DNA of 64,000 bases from Tritonibacter mobilis (GTDB taxonomy: Bacteria; Pseudomonadota; Alphaproteobacteria; Rhodobacterales; Rhodobacteraceae), in contig NZ_LNWY01000006.1 in assembly GCF_001681715.1 (NCBI RefSeq), forward strand, positions 62,001-126,000, given 5' to 3'. Both the position numbers and the translations under genes were made by a program. Within the stretch, counting starts at the first letter, position 1; the number at the start of each line of letters is the position of its first letter. Positions 37,617-48,175 of this stretch are shown piece after piece. The notes beneath the pieces were generated by a model that made no database searches, was not told the DNA's origin, and was given only the letters and a program-made list of their open reading frames with translations.

Positions 37617-38887
37617 CGCCGACAGAAGAGGCCCTGATCGCTGAGATCAGGGCCCGTATCGGTGTATTGCCCTCAAAGCTCGGCATCGCTGTCTCCGGTG
37701 GCAGCGATTCCGTTGCGTTGATGCATTTGCTAGCGGCACTGGCGCGCAAGAGCGGTGCAGACCTTGCGATCGCCACTGTGGACCATGGCCTCCGTACCGA
37801 TTCGCTGATCGAGGCACGAGGGGTCGCACAGCAGGCCGCAGATCTCGGGTTGTCGCATGACATTCTGACATGGCAGCATCCTGCTCAATCTGGGAATCTT
37901 CAGGCCGAAGCCCGCGCCGCCCGCTATCGATTGCTAGGGGAGTGGGCGACTGCGCGTGAAATTGAAGCGGTTGCTGTCGGCCATACCGCAGACGATCAAG
38001 CCGAGACTTTTTTGATGCGTTTGCGGCGCGCCTCTGGTGTGGCCGGCTTGTCCGGTATGGCATCGCGCCACCATCGGGACGGCATCGAGATTTTGCGTCC
38101 CTTGCTCGGAGTTCGTCGCAGCGATCTGCGCGCTTACCTGACTGCCCGTGAAATCAACTGGGTCGACGATCCTTCCAATCTCGATATGAAATTTGAGCGC
38201 GTCCGCGTTCGCGATGCACTGAAAGCACTGGAACCTATTGGCCTGACCGTAGACGCATTGACGGCGGTGGCTGACAATATGCGGATGGCTGATGATGCCC
38301 TTGAGGCCGCGATGCGAGCGGCAGCCGCGACGCTTGGACAGGTGCGTCTGGGCATGGTTGTGCTTGATCATACAGGCTTTACCACCCTTGACGATGAATT
38401 GGCCCGCCGCATGCTGCTGGCAGCAATCGCATATGTGAACGGTGCAGAATACCCGCCACGACGCGCGCCAGTTCTGGATGCATTGCAGGCTTTGAAAGAC
38501 GGCCGTGGCGTGACCTTGCAAGGCTGCCAGATCGTCATTCGCGGTAGTCAGATCTGGATCGGCCGTGAGTATGCGGCAGTGCGTCAAGTCGGTCTCTCGT
38601 ATTTGCCAAGCGCCAGCAAACATATTTCGTGGGACGCGGCGTGGGCAATTTCCGCACCACAGGATTGGACGCAGCAGGTGGAGATTCGCGCGCTTGGTGA
38701 AGATGGGCTCGTCTCAATCGACGATTGGCGTCAATATGAGGCCCCGCGAGAGCTGCTAAAGTCGCTCCCGTCGGTGTGGCAGGATGCGAACTTGATCGCC
38801 GTTCCACCGCTTGAGGAGCGCTCAGACTGGGCTGCTGCGGCAATCCGACGGCCCGAGACATGGGAACGACCCGCTTTATCGCATTGA
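37607..38887 (+). CDS. tilS: tRNA(Ile)-lysidine synthase
   Basis: 426 residues. The N-type ATP pyrophosphatase PP-loop AVSGGSDSVALMHLL is at residues 28-42, and VGHTADDQAETFLMRLRRAS is diagnostic. Modifies the CAU anticodon of tRNA-Ile2 so it reads AUA. The GTG at 37607 overlaps the cpoB stop. The C-terminal domain is weakly conserved, as usual. Confidence 0.94.
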   Translation: MLLTPTEEALIAEIRARIGVLPSKLGIAVSGGSDSVALMHLLAALARKSGADLAIATVDHGLRTDSLIEARGVAQQAADLGLSHDILTWQHPAQSGNLQAEARAARYRLLGEWATAREIEAVAVGHTADDQAETFLMRLRRASGVAGLSGMASRHHRDGIEILRPLLGVRRSDLRAYLTAREINWVDDPSNLDMKFERVRVRDALKALEPIGLTVDALTAVADNMRMADDALEAAMRAAAATLGQVRLGMVVLDHTGFTTLDDELARRMLLAAIAYVNGAEYPPRRAPVLDALQALKDGRGVTLQGCQIVIRGSQIWIGREYAAVRQVGLSYLPSASKHISWDAAWAISAPQDWTQQVEIRALGEDGLVSIDDWRQYEAPRELLKSLPSVWQDANLIAVPPLEERSDWAAAAIRRPETWERPALSH

Positions 38888-38976
38888 ACCTGACCAAATC
38901 ATCCTTATTTTAGGTGCAACTGATGGTCGTCGCGTGCTAGTGCCGTGGCGTCCTTGGAATTCTTGGGAGAGCCATT

Positions 38977-40890
38977 TTGGGCAACGCACGCAATATCGCC
39001 TTCTGGGTAGTTCTGTTCCTGCTCGTTGTGACCCTGTTCAATCTGTTCAGCGGGTCCGGCAGCACACTACAGAGCCGCGAGAAGACTTATTCGGAATTCG
39101 TGACCGCCGTTGACGGTGGAAACGTCAGCACTGTGACGCTGGATGGCGAACAGGTTCGCTACACGACTTCCGATGGCCAGAGCTACACCACGATCAAGCC
39201 GGGAGACGCCGAAGTCACCCAGATGCTGATCGACAACAACATTCCCGTGCGCGCGGAAAAACAGCAGCAATCGACCTTCCAGTCGTTCCTGCTGACTCTT
39301 CTGCCGTTCCTGCTGCTGATCGGTGTCTGGATCTATTTCATGAACCGCATGCAGGGCGGCGGCAAAGGCGGTGCCATGGGCTTTGGCAAGTCCAAGGCCA
39401 AGATGCTGACCGAGAAGCATGGTCGCGTCACCTTTGACGATGTCGCTGGCATCGACGAGGCCAAGGAAGAGCTGGAAGAGATCGTGGAATTCCTGCGCAA
39501 CCCGCAGAAATTCTCCCGTCTCGGCGGCAAGATCCCCAAAGGTGCGCTGCTTGTGGGCCCTCCGGGCACGGGTAAGACACTGCTGGCGCGCGCGATCGCG
39601 GGTGAGGCCGGTGTGCCGTTCTTCACCATCTCCGGCTCCGATTTTGTCGAGATGTTCGTCGGTGTTGGTGCAAGCCGCGTGCGCGACATGTTCGAGCAGG
39701 CCAAGAAGAATGCGCCCTGTATTGTCTTTATCGACGAGATCGACGCCGTGGGCCGTCATCGTGGTGCCGGTTATGGCGGCGGCAATGACGAGCGTGAACA
39801 GACCCTCAACCAGTTGCTGGTTGAAATGGACGGTTTCGAGGCCAATGAGGGCGTCATTATTCTGGCGGCAACGAACCGCAAGGATGTGCTCGATCCGGCC
39901 CTGCTGCGTCCCGGTCGTTTTGACCGCAACGTGACCGTCGGCAACCCCGACATCAAAGGTCGCGAGAAAATCCTCGGTGTGCACGCCCGCAAAACACCGC
40001 TGGGCGCCGACGTGGACCTGCGCATCATCGCACGTGGTACCCCCGGTTTCTCCGGTGCGGATCTGGCGAACCTGGTCAATGAGGCCGCGCTGATGGCCGC
40101 GCGTGTCGGGCGCCGCTTTGTCACCATGGAAGACTTCGAGAACGCCAAGGATAAGGTGATGATGGGGGCGGAGCGCCGCTCCATGGTCTTGACCGCCGAT
40201 CAGAAGGAAAAGACCGCATACCACGAGGCAGGGCACGCCGTTGTGGGGCTGAAACTTCCCGAGTGCGATCCGGTCTATAAGGCGACCATTATTCCCCGGG
40301 GCGGCGCGCTTGGTATGGTGGTGAGTCTGCCAGAAATGGACCGCCTGAACTGGCACAAGGATGAATGTGAACAGAAGCTGGCGATGACCATGGCGGGCAA
40401 GGCCGCCGAGATCATCAAATACGGCGAAGGTCACGTCTCCAACGGTCCCGCAGGCGACATCCAGCAGGCCAGCCAGTTGGCCCGAGCGATGGTGTTGCGC
40501 TGGGGCATGTCCGACAAGGTCGGCAATATCGACTACGCCGAAGCGCATGAGGGCTACTCTGGGAATACCGCCGGGTTCTCCGTCTCTGCCAACACCAAGG
40601 AACTGATCGAGGAAGAGGTGCGCCGCTTCATCGAGGACGCCTACAAACGTGCATATCAGATCCTGGAAGAGCACAAAGACGAGTGGGAGCGTCTGGCGCA
40701 GGGTCTTCTGGAATATGAAACCCTTACCGGAGAAGAGATCAAACGTGTAATGAACGGTGAGCCGCCGCAGGCGGACGATGACGCCGATGATGATGCGGAT
40801 ACCGGAGCGACTTCTGTCACGGCAATTCCGAAGGCCAAGCCTAAGAAATCCCCGCCCGAAGGGGATATGGAGCCGGAGCCGTCTTCGTAA
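38977..40890 (+). CDS. ftsH: ATP-dependent zinc metalloprotease FtsH
   Basis: 637 residues. Two N-terminal membrane helices ([16 protein letters not shown] and [18 protein letters not shown]) bracket a periplasmic loop; the AAA module has Walker A GPPGTGKT near residue 193, Walker [12 protein letters not shown] and the second region of homology; the protease zinc motif HEAGH is near 416. The start is TTG at 38977 with GGGAGAG upstream; no ATG fits the family start [10 protein letters not shown]. Degrades membrane and regulatory proteins. Ends in an acidic, proline-containing tail. Confidence 0.97.
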   Translation: MGNARNIAFWVVLFLLVVTLFNLFSGSGSTLQSREKTYSEFVTAVDGGNVSTVTLDGEQVRYTTSDGQSYTTIKPGDAEVTQMLIDNNIPVRAEKQQQSTFQSFLLTLLPFLLLIGVWIYFMNRMQGGGKGGAMGFGKSKAKMLTEKHGRVTFDDVAGIDEAKEELEEIVEFLRNPQKFSRLGGKIPKGALLVGPPGTGKTLLARAIAGEAGVPFFTISGSDFVEMFVGVGASRVRDMFEQAKKNAPCIVFIDEIDAVGRHRGAGYGGGNDEREQTLNQLLVEMDGFEANEGVIILAATNRKDVLDPALLRPGRFDRNVTVGNPDIKGREKILGVHARKTPLGADVDLRIIARGTPGFSGADLANLVNEAALMAARVGRRFVTMEDFENAKDKVMMGAERRSMVLTADQKEKTAYHEAGHAVVGLKLPECDPVYKATIIPRGGALGMVVSLPEMDRLNWHKDECEQKLAMTMAGKAAEIIKYGEGHVSNGPAGDIQQASQLARAMVLRWGMSDKVGNIDYAEAHEGYSGNTAGFSVSANTKELIEEEVRRFIEDAYKRAYQILEEHKDEWERLAQGLLEYETLTGEEIKRVMNGEPPQADDDADDDADTGATSVTAIPKAKPKKSPPEGDMEPEPSS

Positions 40891-40919
40891 CGGCAGGTCT
40901 CTGTGTGTGATGAATGAAG

Positions 40920-40953
40920 AAATAGCCGCAGCGTCCCTGCGGCTATTTCGTTT
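40920..40953 (+). terminator. Intrinsic terminator after ftsH
   Basis: AAATAGCCGCAG (40920-40931) and CTGCGGCTATTT form a perfect 12-bp stem with a CGTCC loop, followed by CGTTTTG, 30 bases after the ftsH stop. Confidence 0.88.
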
Positions 40954-41072
40954 TGCAGCGAAGGCGCCATTCACTTCGGCGTGAGCGTTGTCACTAAACT
41001 GTCACATGGGCCTTGAAACTGAACCACGCAGTTCAAATTTACATCAGAAGCTTTTCTATTTCTGGTGCGTTC

Positions 41073-41774
41073 ATGCATTCAAACACGACCCATGTGGCGA
41101 CTGGCTCTCAGGCAGGTCATGCGACAAAAATCATTTCTGCGCCGGTTGCGTTTTCAGCATTGATTGCTGCTAGCGTCGGATTTGCAGTTTTGGCGACTGC
41201 TTTCTATTACACGCCTTTTCACTCTGGCTTGCATGAGGACGGCCCGGTTGAGAAAGTCTCAGCCGCGCTCTGGGCGCTGTGCGCAATCATGGTGTTCTAT
41301 TTTGCCACGCTATCCGCACTGCGAAAGCACTGGCAGGTTCCGATGTTGTTCTCGCTATTGTGCGCCCGCGAGTTGGATTTCGACAAGCGGTTCCTAAGCG
41401 AAGGCATTTTGCAGCTACGCCTCTACTCGGGGGATGCGCCGCTTTGGGAGAAGACCATCGGCGGACTTGTCATTCTCTTGGTGCTGATCGTGCTGTGGCG
41501 ATTGCTACGGGTAAATGTGCCCATTCTGATGACGGGCCTGCGGCATCTGAGTGCATGGGCATGGGGCGGCGTCTTCGCTGTTGGTTCCATCGTTGTGGCC
41601 AAGAGCATCGACGGCATCGGGCGTAAATTTGCGGATTTCGGTGTGACGCTCGATCCGCAGCTTATAGAGACCGCGATGGTCTATGAGGAGCTGCTGGAGC
41701 TCTTCGCTGCGGCAATTGTGGCATGGTCAATCTGTCTCGTTGGAGCGCAAATTTGGCGAGATAAGAAAGCATGA
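41073..41774 (+). CDS. Hypothetical multi-pass membrane protein
   Basis: 233 residues from the ATG at 41073 (MHSNTTHVATGSQAG); a TTG at 41013 would add 20 residues but has no clear ribosome site. About five hydrophobic segments: ISAPVAFSALIAASVGFAVL, AALWALCAIMVFYFATL, IGGLVILLVLIVLWRLL, AWGGVFAVGSIVVAKS and LFAAAIVAWSICLVGAQ. I do not recognise the family. Preceded by the ftsH terminator, followed by the MOSC gene 68 bases on. Confidence 0.75.
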   Translation: MHSNTTHVATGSQAGHATKIISAPVAFSALIAASVGFAVLATAFYYTPFHSGLHEDGPVEKVSAALWALCAIMVFYFATLSALRKHWQVPMLFSLLCARELDFDKRFLSEGILQLRLYSGDAPLWEKTIGGLVILLVLIVLWRLLRVNVPILMTGLRHLSAWAWGGVFAVGSIVVAKSIDGIGRKFADFGVTLDPQLIETAMVYEELLELFAAAIVAWSICLVGAQIWRDKKA

Positions 41775-41842
41775 TCACGCCTTGTTGTCGGTGAAACTTT
41801 GTCTAGACTGCCCGCATATTTCGACAGCAGAAAGACAGCGAC

Positions 41843-42424
41843 ATGCCCGTATTACGTGAAACCGAGTTCTTGGGTGAGATTACTTGGTTGGGCATGGTTC
41901 CCGCAAATGCCGGTATTCAAGCCGAGGCCCGCGACATGTTGGACTTCGGTTTCAGCGGTGTTGCGGGTGAGCGGCACGAAGGAGCCCAGCGGCCGTCCTG
42001 TGTGCGGGTGAAAAATCTCTACACACCCGGCACCGAAATTCGTAACACCCGTCAGGTGACCATTGTTTCTGAGGAAGAGCTTGCTTTGATCGCCGCGGAT
42101 ATGGGCTTGGCGCAGCTTGATCCGCGACATCTGGGAGCGACCATCGTGTTGCGTGGCATCCCCGACTTTACCCATGTGCCGCCAGCGGCCCGACTGCAGG
42201 GGTCTGATGGGGTGACGCTTACGGTTGATATCGAGAATCGCCCTTGTGTCCTGCCGGGTCGGGAGATTGAGAAAGATCACACCGGGTTTGGACCAAAGTT
42301 CAAGACAGCAGCCGAGAATCGGCGCGGTGTCACCGCATGGGTTGAACGTCCCGGACAGCTGAAACGCGGCGATAGCCTGCGCCTGTTTGTGCCCGATCAA
42401 CCAGCCTGGGTCGGCGAGCACTGA
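41843..42424 (+). CDS. MOSC domain protein
   Basis: 193 residues made almost entirely of one MOSC domain, with the PSCVRVKNL and ENRPCVLPGREIEK region holding the cysteine (Cys in ENRPC) expected for sulfur-carrier MOSC proteins that act on molybdenum-containing enzymes. Which enzyme it serves is not shown here. Start at the ATG at 41843. Confidence 0.85.
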   Translation: MPVLRETEFLGEITWLGMVPANAGIQAEARDMLDFGFSGVAGERHEGAQRPSCVRVKNLYTPGTEIRNTRQVTIVSEEELALIAADMGLAQLDPRHLGATIVLRGIPDFTHVPPAARLQGSDGVTLTVDIENRPCVLPGREIEKDHTGFGPKFKTAAENRRGVTAWVERPGQLKRGDSLRLFVPDQPAWVGEH

Positions 42425-42600
42425 AGACCCCGCATGGCATCTCGGCCTGTTTCGATAGTTTCGGGAAAAGGGCCCGCGACGTTCTGGATCGCAATTATGT
42501 CGGAAACCAATGGCGCGGTTTGTTTCAGACTCGCTAATCGTAGAGTCATTCTCGGTGTCCGCCACCGGGCCCTGCAACTCCACATCTAGGAAACTAGGCT

Positions 42601-44277
42601 ATGAGCTATAAGAGTGACATTGAGATCGCCCGCGCGGCGAACAAGCTCCCGATTCAGGAAATCGGCGCCAAATTGGGTATGAAAACCGAAGACCTTCTGC
42701 CCTATGGCCACGACAAGGCGAAGGTGAGCCAAGAGTTCATCAACTCCGTGCAGGGCAATCAGGATGGCAAGCTGGTCCTTGTGACCGCGATCAACCCGAC
42801 GCCAGCGGGCGAGGGTAAGACCACCACCACCGTGGGTTTGGGGGATGGCCTGAACCGCATCGGCAAAAACGCGATGATCTGCATCCGTGAAGCGTCCCTC
42901 GGGCCGAACTTCGGCATGAAGGGCGGCGCAGCCGGTGGCGGCAACGCGCAGGTTGTGCCCATGGAGGAAATGAACCTCCACTTTACCGGCGACTTCCACG
43001 CGATCACCTCCGCTCACTCGCTGCTGTCGGCCATGATCGACAACCACATTTACTGGGGCAACGAGCAGGAAATCGACATCCGCCGCGTTGCATGGCGTCG
43101 TGTGGTCGATATGAACGACCGCGCCCTGCGCCAGATCACCGCGTCGCTCGGCGGTGTGTCCAACGGCTTCCCACGCGAAACCGGGTTTGACATCACCGTG
43201 GCCTCCGAGGTCATGGCGATCCTCTGCCTGGCAAACGACCTGAAGGATCTGGAAAAGCGTCTCGGCGACATCATCGTGGCCTATCGCCGCGACAAGACCC
43301 CGGTCTATTGCCGCGACATCAAGGCCGAAGGCGCGATGACCGTGCTCCTGAAGGACGCGATGCAGCCGAACCTCGTGCAGACTCTGGAAAACAACCCCGC
43401 CTTTGTACACGGCGGCCCGTTTGCCAACATCGCACATGGTTGTAACTCTGTCATCGCGACCAAGACCGCGCTGAAAGTCGCCGACTATGTTGTTACCGAG
43501 GCGGGCTTTGGTGCCGATCTTGGCGCTGAAAAGTTCATGAACATCAAGTGCCGCAAAGCGGGCATCGCTCCATCTGCGGTGGTGGTTGTCGCAACTGTAC
43601 GCGCAATGAAAATGAACGGTGGCGTGGCCAAAGCCGACCTTGGTGCGGAAAACGTCGATGCGGTCAAAAACGGCTGTGCGAACCTTGGCCGCCATATCGA
43701 GAACGTCAAATCCTTTGGCGTGCCGGCGGTTGTCGCGATCAACCACTTCGTCACCGACACCGACGCAGAAATCAACGCGGTGAAGGAATACGTGGCCTCC
43801 CACGGCGTTGAGGCGGTTCTGTCCCGTCACTGGGAGCTTGGCTCTGAGGGCTCTGCACCGTTGGCGGAAAAAGTGGTTGAATTGGTCGAAGGCGGCACCG
43901 CGAACTTTGGTCCGCTCTATCCGGACGAAATGCCGCTCTTTGAGAAGATCGAAACCATCGCCAAGCGCATTTATCGCGCCGACGAGGTTCTGGCTGATGC
44001 CAAGATCCGCAACCAACTGAAAGAATGGGAAGAGGCGGGCTACGGTCATCTGCCGGTCTGTATGGCGAAGACCCAGTATTCCTTCTCGACTGATCCGAAC
44101 CTGCGCGGCGCACCCACTGGTCACTCCGTTCCGGTGCGTGAGGTACGTCTTTCGGCAGGTGCTGGCTTCATCGTGGTTGTCTGCGGCGAGATCATGACCA
44201 TGCCGGGTCTGCCACGCACCCCGGCGGCGGAAAGCATCCGCCTAAACGAAGAAGGTCTGATCGAAGGCTTGTTCTAA
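42601..44277 (+). CDS. fhs: Formate-tetrahydrofolate ligase
   Basis: 558 residues. ATP-dependent joining of formate to THF. The P-loop [38 protein letters not shown] and [12 protein letters not shown] are the family signatures. Together with folD 400 bases on it connects formate to methylene-THF in C1 metabolism, for example when methylated compounds are oxidised. The promoter must lie in the 176-base stretch after the MOSC gene, where I see nothing else. Confidence 0.97.
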   Translation: MSYKSDIEIARAANKLPIQEIGAKLGMKTEDLLPYGHDKAKVSQEFINSVQGNQDGKLVLVTAINPTPAGEGKTTTTVGLGDGLNRIGKNAMICIREASLGPNFGMKGGAAGGGNAQVVPMEEMNLHFTGDFHAITSAHSLLSAMIDNHIYWGNEQEIDIRRVAWRRVVDMNDRALRQITASLGGVSNGFPRETGFDITVASEVMAILCLANDLKDLEKRLGDIIVAYRRDKTPVYCRDIKAEGAMTVLLKDAMQPNLVQTLENNPAFVHGGPFANIAHGCNSVIATKTALKVADYVVTEAGFGADLGAEKFMNIKCRKAGIAPSAVVVVATVRAMKMNGGVAKADLGAENVDAVKNGCANLGRHIENVKSFGVPAVVAINHFVTDTDAEINAVKEYVASHGVEAVLSRHWELGSEGSAPLAEKVVELVEGGTANFGPLYPDEMPLFEKIETIAKRIYRADEVLADAKIRNQLKEWEEAGYGHLPVCMAKTQYSFSTDPNLRGAPTGHSVPVREVRLSAGAGFIVVVCGEIMTMPGLPRTPAAESIRLNEEGLIEGLF

Positions 44278-44294
44278 GGCTCGAAATGGGCAAT

Positions 44295-44332
44295 CTGCGG
44301 CCCGGGGCAAATGCCTCGGGCCGCAGGAGTTT
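44295..44332 (+). terminator. Terminator-like hairpin after fhs
   Basis: CTGCGGCCCGGGGC pairs with GCCTCGGGCCGCAG (one G-T pair) around an AAAT loop, then GAGTTTTG. It lies 17 bases after the fhs stop but 11 bases before the chorismate mutase start, so it may attenuate rather than end the transcript. Confidence 0.7.
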
Positions 44333-44342
44333 TGAAAGAGAG

Positions 44343-44648
44343 ATGACCCACCGCAAACCGCCGCAAGACTGCGCCGACATGTCCGAACTGCGTCAGGCGA
44401 TCGATGCCATCGACGTGGAGTTGGTAAAACTGCTTCGGGACCGCGCCGATTACATTGATCGTGCCGTGACTCTGAAACAGGCAAATGGATGGCCTGCGCG
44501 TATCCAGTCTCGGGTGGAGGAAGTCATCGCTAATGCGTGTCGCGTGGCCGAGGCCGAGGGCCTTGATCCTCAGCTGGTCGAACGCATTTGGCGCGATATG
44601 GTGGATTGGTCGATTTCGCGTGAGGCGCGTGAAATCCCCGAGACTTGA
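44343..44648 (+). CDS. Chorismate mutase, AroQ class
   Basis: 101 residues, all-helical AroQ fold. LRQAIDAIDVELVKLLRDRA carries the N-terminal active-site Arg region and IWRDMVDWSISREARE the C-terminal helix. Converts chorismate to prephenate for Phe and Tyr. Start at the ATG at 44343 with GAGAG upstream; the frame opens 19 codons earlier. Sits between fhs and folD, which is not a metabolic neighbourhood. Confidence 0.88.
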   Translation: MTHRKPPQDCADMSELRQAIDAIDVELVKLLRDRADYIDRAVTLKQANGWPARIQSRVEEVIANACRVAEAEGLDPQLVERIWRDMVDWSISREAREIPET

Positions 44649-44692
44649 GCTGACCCACCCCTGAGGTCGGCACCCTGAGAAGGATTGATACA

Positions 44693-45595
44693 ATGGCAGC
44701 AGAAATCATCGACGGTAAGGCCTTTGCGGCCAAGGTCCGCGGTCAGGTGGCCGAACATGTGACCCGCCTGAAAGAAGAGCACGGCATCACCCCCGGTCTT
44801 GCTGTTGTGCTGGTGGGTGAAGATCCCGCCTCTCAGGTCTACGTGCGTTCCAAGGGGAAACAGACCGTTGAGGTCGGTATGAACTCTTACGAGCACAAGC
44901 TGGATGCCGACACCTCAGAGGCAGATCTGCTGGCACTGATCGGCCAGCTCAATAACGACGCGTCAGTGCATGGTATTCTGGTTCAATTGCCGCTTCCTAA
45001 ACATCTGGACGAGGATCTGGTGATCAACTCCATCGCGCCGGAAAAGGACGTCGATGGCTTCCACATTTCGAACGTGGGTCTGTTGGGCACCGGGCAGAAA
45101 TCCATGGTGCCCTGTACGCCGCTTGGATGCTTGATGATGTTGCGTGACCATCATGGGTCTCTGTCTGGCATGGATGCGGTTGTTATTGGGCGTTCCAACA
45201 TTGTCGGTAAACCAATGGCGCAGCTCTTGCTGGGCGACAGCTGCACCGTAACGATTGCCCACTCGCGCACCAAGGATCTGCCGGACGTGGTGCGTCGTGC
45301 GGATATCGTTGTGGCCGCCGTCGGCCGACCCGAGATGGTGCCGGGCGATTGGATCAAGGAAGGTGCGACCGTTATCGACGTAGGCATCAACCGGATTGAT
45401 GCGCCTGAGAAAGGCGAGGGTAAGACCCGCCTTGTCGGGGACGTGCACTACGAAAGCGCAGCCGCTCGTGCCGGGGCGATCACCCCGGTTCCCGGTGGCG
45501 TTGGGCCGATGACCATCGCGTGTCTGCTGGCCAATACGGTGACTGCGTGCTGCCGCGCGAACAACCTCGCGGAGCCTGAAGGGCTGACGGCATAA
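44693..45595 (+). CDS. folD: Bifunctional methylene-THF dehydrogenase / methenyl-THF cyclohydrolase
   Basis: 300 residues. The catalytic Lys region [13 protein letters not shown], the Rossmann motif [16 protein letters not shown] and the [15 protein letters not shown] block are diagnostic. Interconverts 5,10-methylene- and 10-formyl-THF, linking GcvT to Fhs. GAGAAGG precedes the ATG. Confidence 0.97.
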   Translation: MAAEIIDGKAFAAKVRGQVAEHVTRLKEEHGITPGLAVVLVGEDPASQVYVRSKGKQTVEVGMNSYEHKLDADTSEADLLALIGQLNNDASVHGILVQLPLPKHLDEDLVINSIAPEKDVDGFHISNVGLLGTGQKSMVPCTPLGCLMMLRDHHGSLSGMDAVVIGRSNIVGKPMAQLLLGDSCTVTIAHSRTKDLPDVVRRADIVVAAVGRPEMVPGDWIKEGATVIDVGINRIDAPEKGEGKTRLVGDVHYESAAARAGAITPVPGGVGPMTIACLLANTVTACCRANNLAEPEGLTA

Positions 45596-45619
45596 ATCGG
45601 AGCCAGATCGCTCAACGCT

Positions 45620-45656
45620 AAACTCCCGCCGGATGCACCGAGCGGGAGTTTTTGTT
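45620..45656 (+). terminator. Intrinsic terminator after folD
   Basis: AACTCCCGC and GCGGGAGTT form a perfect stem with a 12-base loop, followed by TTTTGTT. It also faces the end of the thioesterase gene on the minus strand. Confidence 0.85.
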
Positions 45657-45683
45657 CAAATGTGCGCGCAATGGGGTCGCTAA

Positions 45684-46091
45684 TCAGAGTGCGACGGGGA
45701 CCATAGTGCCTTGCAGTATGGCGATGAGCTTCTCTTCTGCGTCCGTAATCGCGTGGACTTCGGCGGTTACGACAATCAATCGACGACCAGGTTTGATCAC
45801 ACGGCCCGTCGCGCGCAGGTAATCCCCAGTGCCGGGCGCAAGTAAGTTGATCTTGATCTCGGCCGTCATGACCTCGTGATCATTCGGCATTTTTGTGAGT
45901 GCCGCATAGCCTGCGGCAGTGTCGCCAAGCGCGAACGTGAGCGCAGCATGGGCAACTCCGTGTTGTTGGCGACTGCCGGGCAGAACCGGCGCAGTGATTT
46001 GCACTTCACCTTCTGTGACGCGCGTTAGGTCTGCACCAAAGGTTTGCATCATGCTCTGTTTGGCAAAGCTCTGACGGATACGTGTTTCCAT
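45684..46091 (-). CDS. PaaI-family acyl-CoA thioesterase
   Basis: 135 residues, hot-dog fold. The HGVAHAALTFALGDTAAGYA block with the catalytic Asp is typical of PaaI-like thioesterases. ATG at 46091 chosen with GGGGCAGG upstream; a TTG seven codons earlier is possible. Substrate unknown. It lies downstream of the AAA ATPase gene in the same direction. Confidence 0.85.
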   Translation of the reverse strand: METRIRQSFAKQSMMQTFGADLTRVTEGEVQITAPVLPGSRQQHGVAHAALTFALGDTAAGYAALTKMPNDHEVMTAEIKINLLAPGTGDYLRATGRVIKPGRRLIVVTAEVHAITDAEEKLIAILQGTMVPVAL

Positions 46092-46187
46092 TTCCTGCCC
46101 CTGTGTTTTCAACTGCTGACCTTATCGATCAAAGAGCAGGAGGTGGCGCATAACGTTGCGACCACCCTGCGTGCACAATGAAGGGGC

Positions 46188-47495
46188 TTACTTCACGATC
46201 ACCTCATCCTTGACGAACATATTCGCCCAAGCGCGATCTATCAGTTCCGGCGACATCTGATAGGGGATGCCCTCAAATTCACAGATCGAAATCATTTGGT
46301 CGATCAGGAACACAGGCTGATAGTTCGCATAGACGTTGTTGATGGTTGGATACTTGGTCTTGAGGAGGTGCACCAAGGCGGCCTCGTCCAGCGGCATGCC
46401 TTTCTTGCGGGCCACCATCGCAAAGATCTTGAGAAAGTTTTCCTGATCCGGGCCGTCGATTTTGATCTTGAAGAAGATCCGGCGCAGGGCCGCTTGGTCA
46501 AAGATCTCGTTGGGATGGAAGTTGGTGGAGAAGATCACCAATGTATCAAAGGGGACTTCGAACTTTTCGCCCGATTGCAGAGCAAGAATATCCTTGTTTT
46601 CTTCAAGCGGCACAATCCAGCGGTTGACCAGCGCTTGTGGGCTTTCTGCCTGACGACCAAGGTCATCGACGATAAAAATACCGCCAGTGGATTTGAGTTG
46701 CAGCGGTGCCTGATAGGTCCGTGCGGTCGGGTTATAGACGAGATCCAACATCGACAGGGACAGCTCACCACCGGTGACCACCGTGGGACGCTCACAGCAA
46801 ACATAGCGTTCGTCAAAGCGGCGGCGCTTTCGCAGGGCGTTGGGGTCCTCGGGTTCGGCTTCGACTTCGGTGTGGACAATCGGATCGTAGACCGTGATGA
46901 CCTGCCCCGCATATTCAATGGCGCGCGGGACATAGACCCGATCGCCAAGCGCATCGCGAATACCGTTGGAGATGGAGGATTTCCCGTTGCCCGGCGGGCC
47001 ATACATCAAGATGGAGCGACCCGCGCTGACAGCGGGGCCGAGGTGATCCAGCAGGCTATCCGGCAGGATTAAGTGGCCCATCGCGGATGTAAGCTGCTGG
47101 CGTGTCACCATAATATTGCGGATCGACTGGCGTTTGACCTGCTCGCGGTAGACATCCAAGGGGACCGGCATTGCGCCAAAATACTCCGACTGTGACAAAG
47201 CATCCAGCGCGCGTGCCTTGCCTGCGTCGGTCAGTTGATAGCCCATCTCATTGCCGGAGTTGGCGTTGAGTGTCCCTGTGGCTTCGAGGAGCTTTTGCTC
47301 ACGCGCCATGTCCACGAGTTCCTGCGTGACCGAGGTGGGCAGGCAGATCGCGCTCGCCAGTTCGGTTACCATGTCAATGTTCTTGCGGAACATCGTCTTA
47401 AGCAGGATATCCCGCATCATCACCAATGGCAGGCGCATTTCTGCCAGCCCTTTGGGGGCAGGGGGTGACATGACGGTCAGGTTCTGCATGTTCAT
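46188..47495 (-). CDS. AAA ATPase at the end of the Tad pilus locus, function unknown
   Basis: 435 residues from the ATG at 47495, with GAGG upstream; the open frame extends 34 codons further as shadow. An N-terminal winged-helix-like region (LASAICLPTSVTQELVDMAR, then GYQLTDAGKARALDAL) precedes an AAA core with Walker A MYGPPGNGKSSISNGI and Walker B GIFIVDDLGRQ, and an arginine-finger-like ALRRIFFKIKIDG. It is clearly an AAA protein, separate from the CpaF/TadA motor. It is the last Tad-locus gene, 167 bases after cpaA. I infer a role in pilus regulation or assembly from position only. Confidence 0.85.
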   Translation of the reverse strand: MNMQNLTVMSPPAPKGLAEMRLPLVMMRDILLKTMFRKNIDMVTELASAICLPTSVTQELVDMAREQKLLEATGTLNANSGNEMGYQLTDAGKARALDALSQSEYFGAMPVPLDVYREQVKRQSIRNIMVTRQQLTSAMGHLILPDSLLDHLGPAVSAGRSILMYGPPGNGKSSISNGIRDALGDRVYVPRAIEYAGQVITVYDPIVHTEVEAEPEDPNALRKRRRFDERYVCCERPTVVTGGELSLSMLDLVYNPTARTYQAPLQLKSTGGIFIVDDLGRQAESPQALVNRWIVPLEENKDILALQSGEKFEVPFDTLVIFSTNFHPNEIFDQAALRRIFFKIKIDGPDQENFLKIFAMVARKKGMPLDEAALVHLLKTKYPTINNVYANYQPVFLIDQMISICEFEGIPYQMSPELIDRAWANMFVKDEVIVK

Positions 47496-47662
47496 TGGGC
47501 GAGCCTCTTTCGCGCGATCAGGACGGCGCAGCCGTCGTTCAGGTCTTGGAAAGAGAATATTCAATACTGTGGCAAGACCACGGCAGGCCTGCAGCATTTC
47601 CGCGAAGGACCGAGGTGATTTTCAGGAAATTTCCGCCATATGCGCGGGGTGCGGAGGCTGGT

Positions 47663-48160
47663 TTAGATCGTCACAAATGCAGCAAGGCAGAGGTAGATCG
47701 CAAGCGTTGCACCGAGGCACAGACCCATCGGAAATTTGACGCCGACGTTCCAGCTTTGCCAGTCGGGCGCGAGGCGTCGTAACGGGGTGTGGCGGGCGAG
47801 GCGATGTGCCAAGAAGCCCGACAAAAGCGCGGCGGCAAAGATAATGATGATCAGTTTAAGATCGGCAAACGCCATGTAAGGCGCTGCTGCACCAGCAAAT
47901 TTCGCGTCCCCCGCACCAACAAGGCCGCTGGCGTAGAAAAGATATCCGATGGCGATACCCGCAGGCAGATGCAGCAATTGCCAGCCGTAATCTGCCCAAG
48001 TTGGCATCACGAGTAAGCCAAGGATGATGTAGATCAGCGCAAGCGTATCCACGGTCCAATTGGGGATGCGCATGCTTCGCAGATCCGTGAGGGCCACCAC
48101 GTAGCACAACGGTAAAACAAAAGGCAGGAACCACAAAGCAGCCTGAGGTGGGAAATGCAT
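47663..48160 (-). CDS. cpaA: Prepilin peptidase CpaA/TadV
   Basis: 165 residues, aspartic peptidase of family A24. The two catalytic aspartates lie in LTDLRSMRIPN and in the GxGD motif of GAGDAKFAGA, between several membrane helices. Cleaves Flp prepilins at the G|A junction. No N-methylation domain, as usual for CpaA. Confidence 0.93.
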   Translation of the reverse strand: MHFPPQAALWFLPFVLPLCYVVALTDLRSMRIPNWTVDTLALIYIILGLLVMPTWADYGWQLLHLPAGIAIGYLFYASGLVGAGDAKFAGAAAPYMAFADLKLIIIIFAAALLSGFLAHRLARHTPLRRLAPDWQSWNVGVKFPMGLCLGATLAIYLCLAAFVTI

Positions 48161-48175
48161 TTGCTCAGGCTCCGA

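Noticed and set aside
39067-40974. 635-codon minus-strand frame across ftsH
   Set aside because: Shadow of ftsH; composition (His, Leu, Val, Gln) is that of an antisense frame.
42586-44124. 512-codon minus-strand frame across fhs
   Set aside because: Mirror frame of a highly conserved gene; no ribosome site and no recognisable domain.
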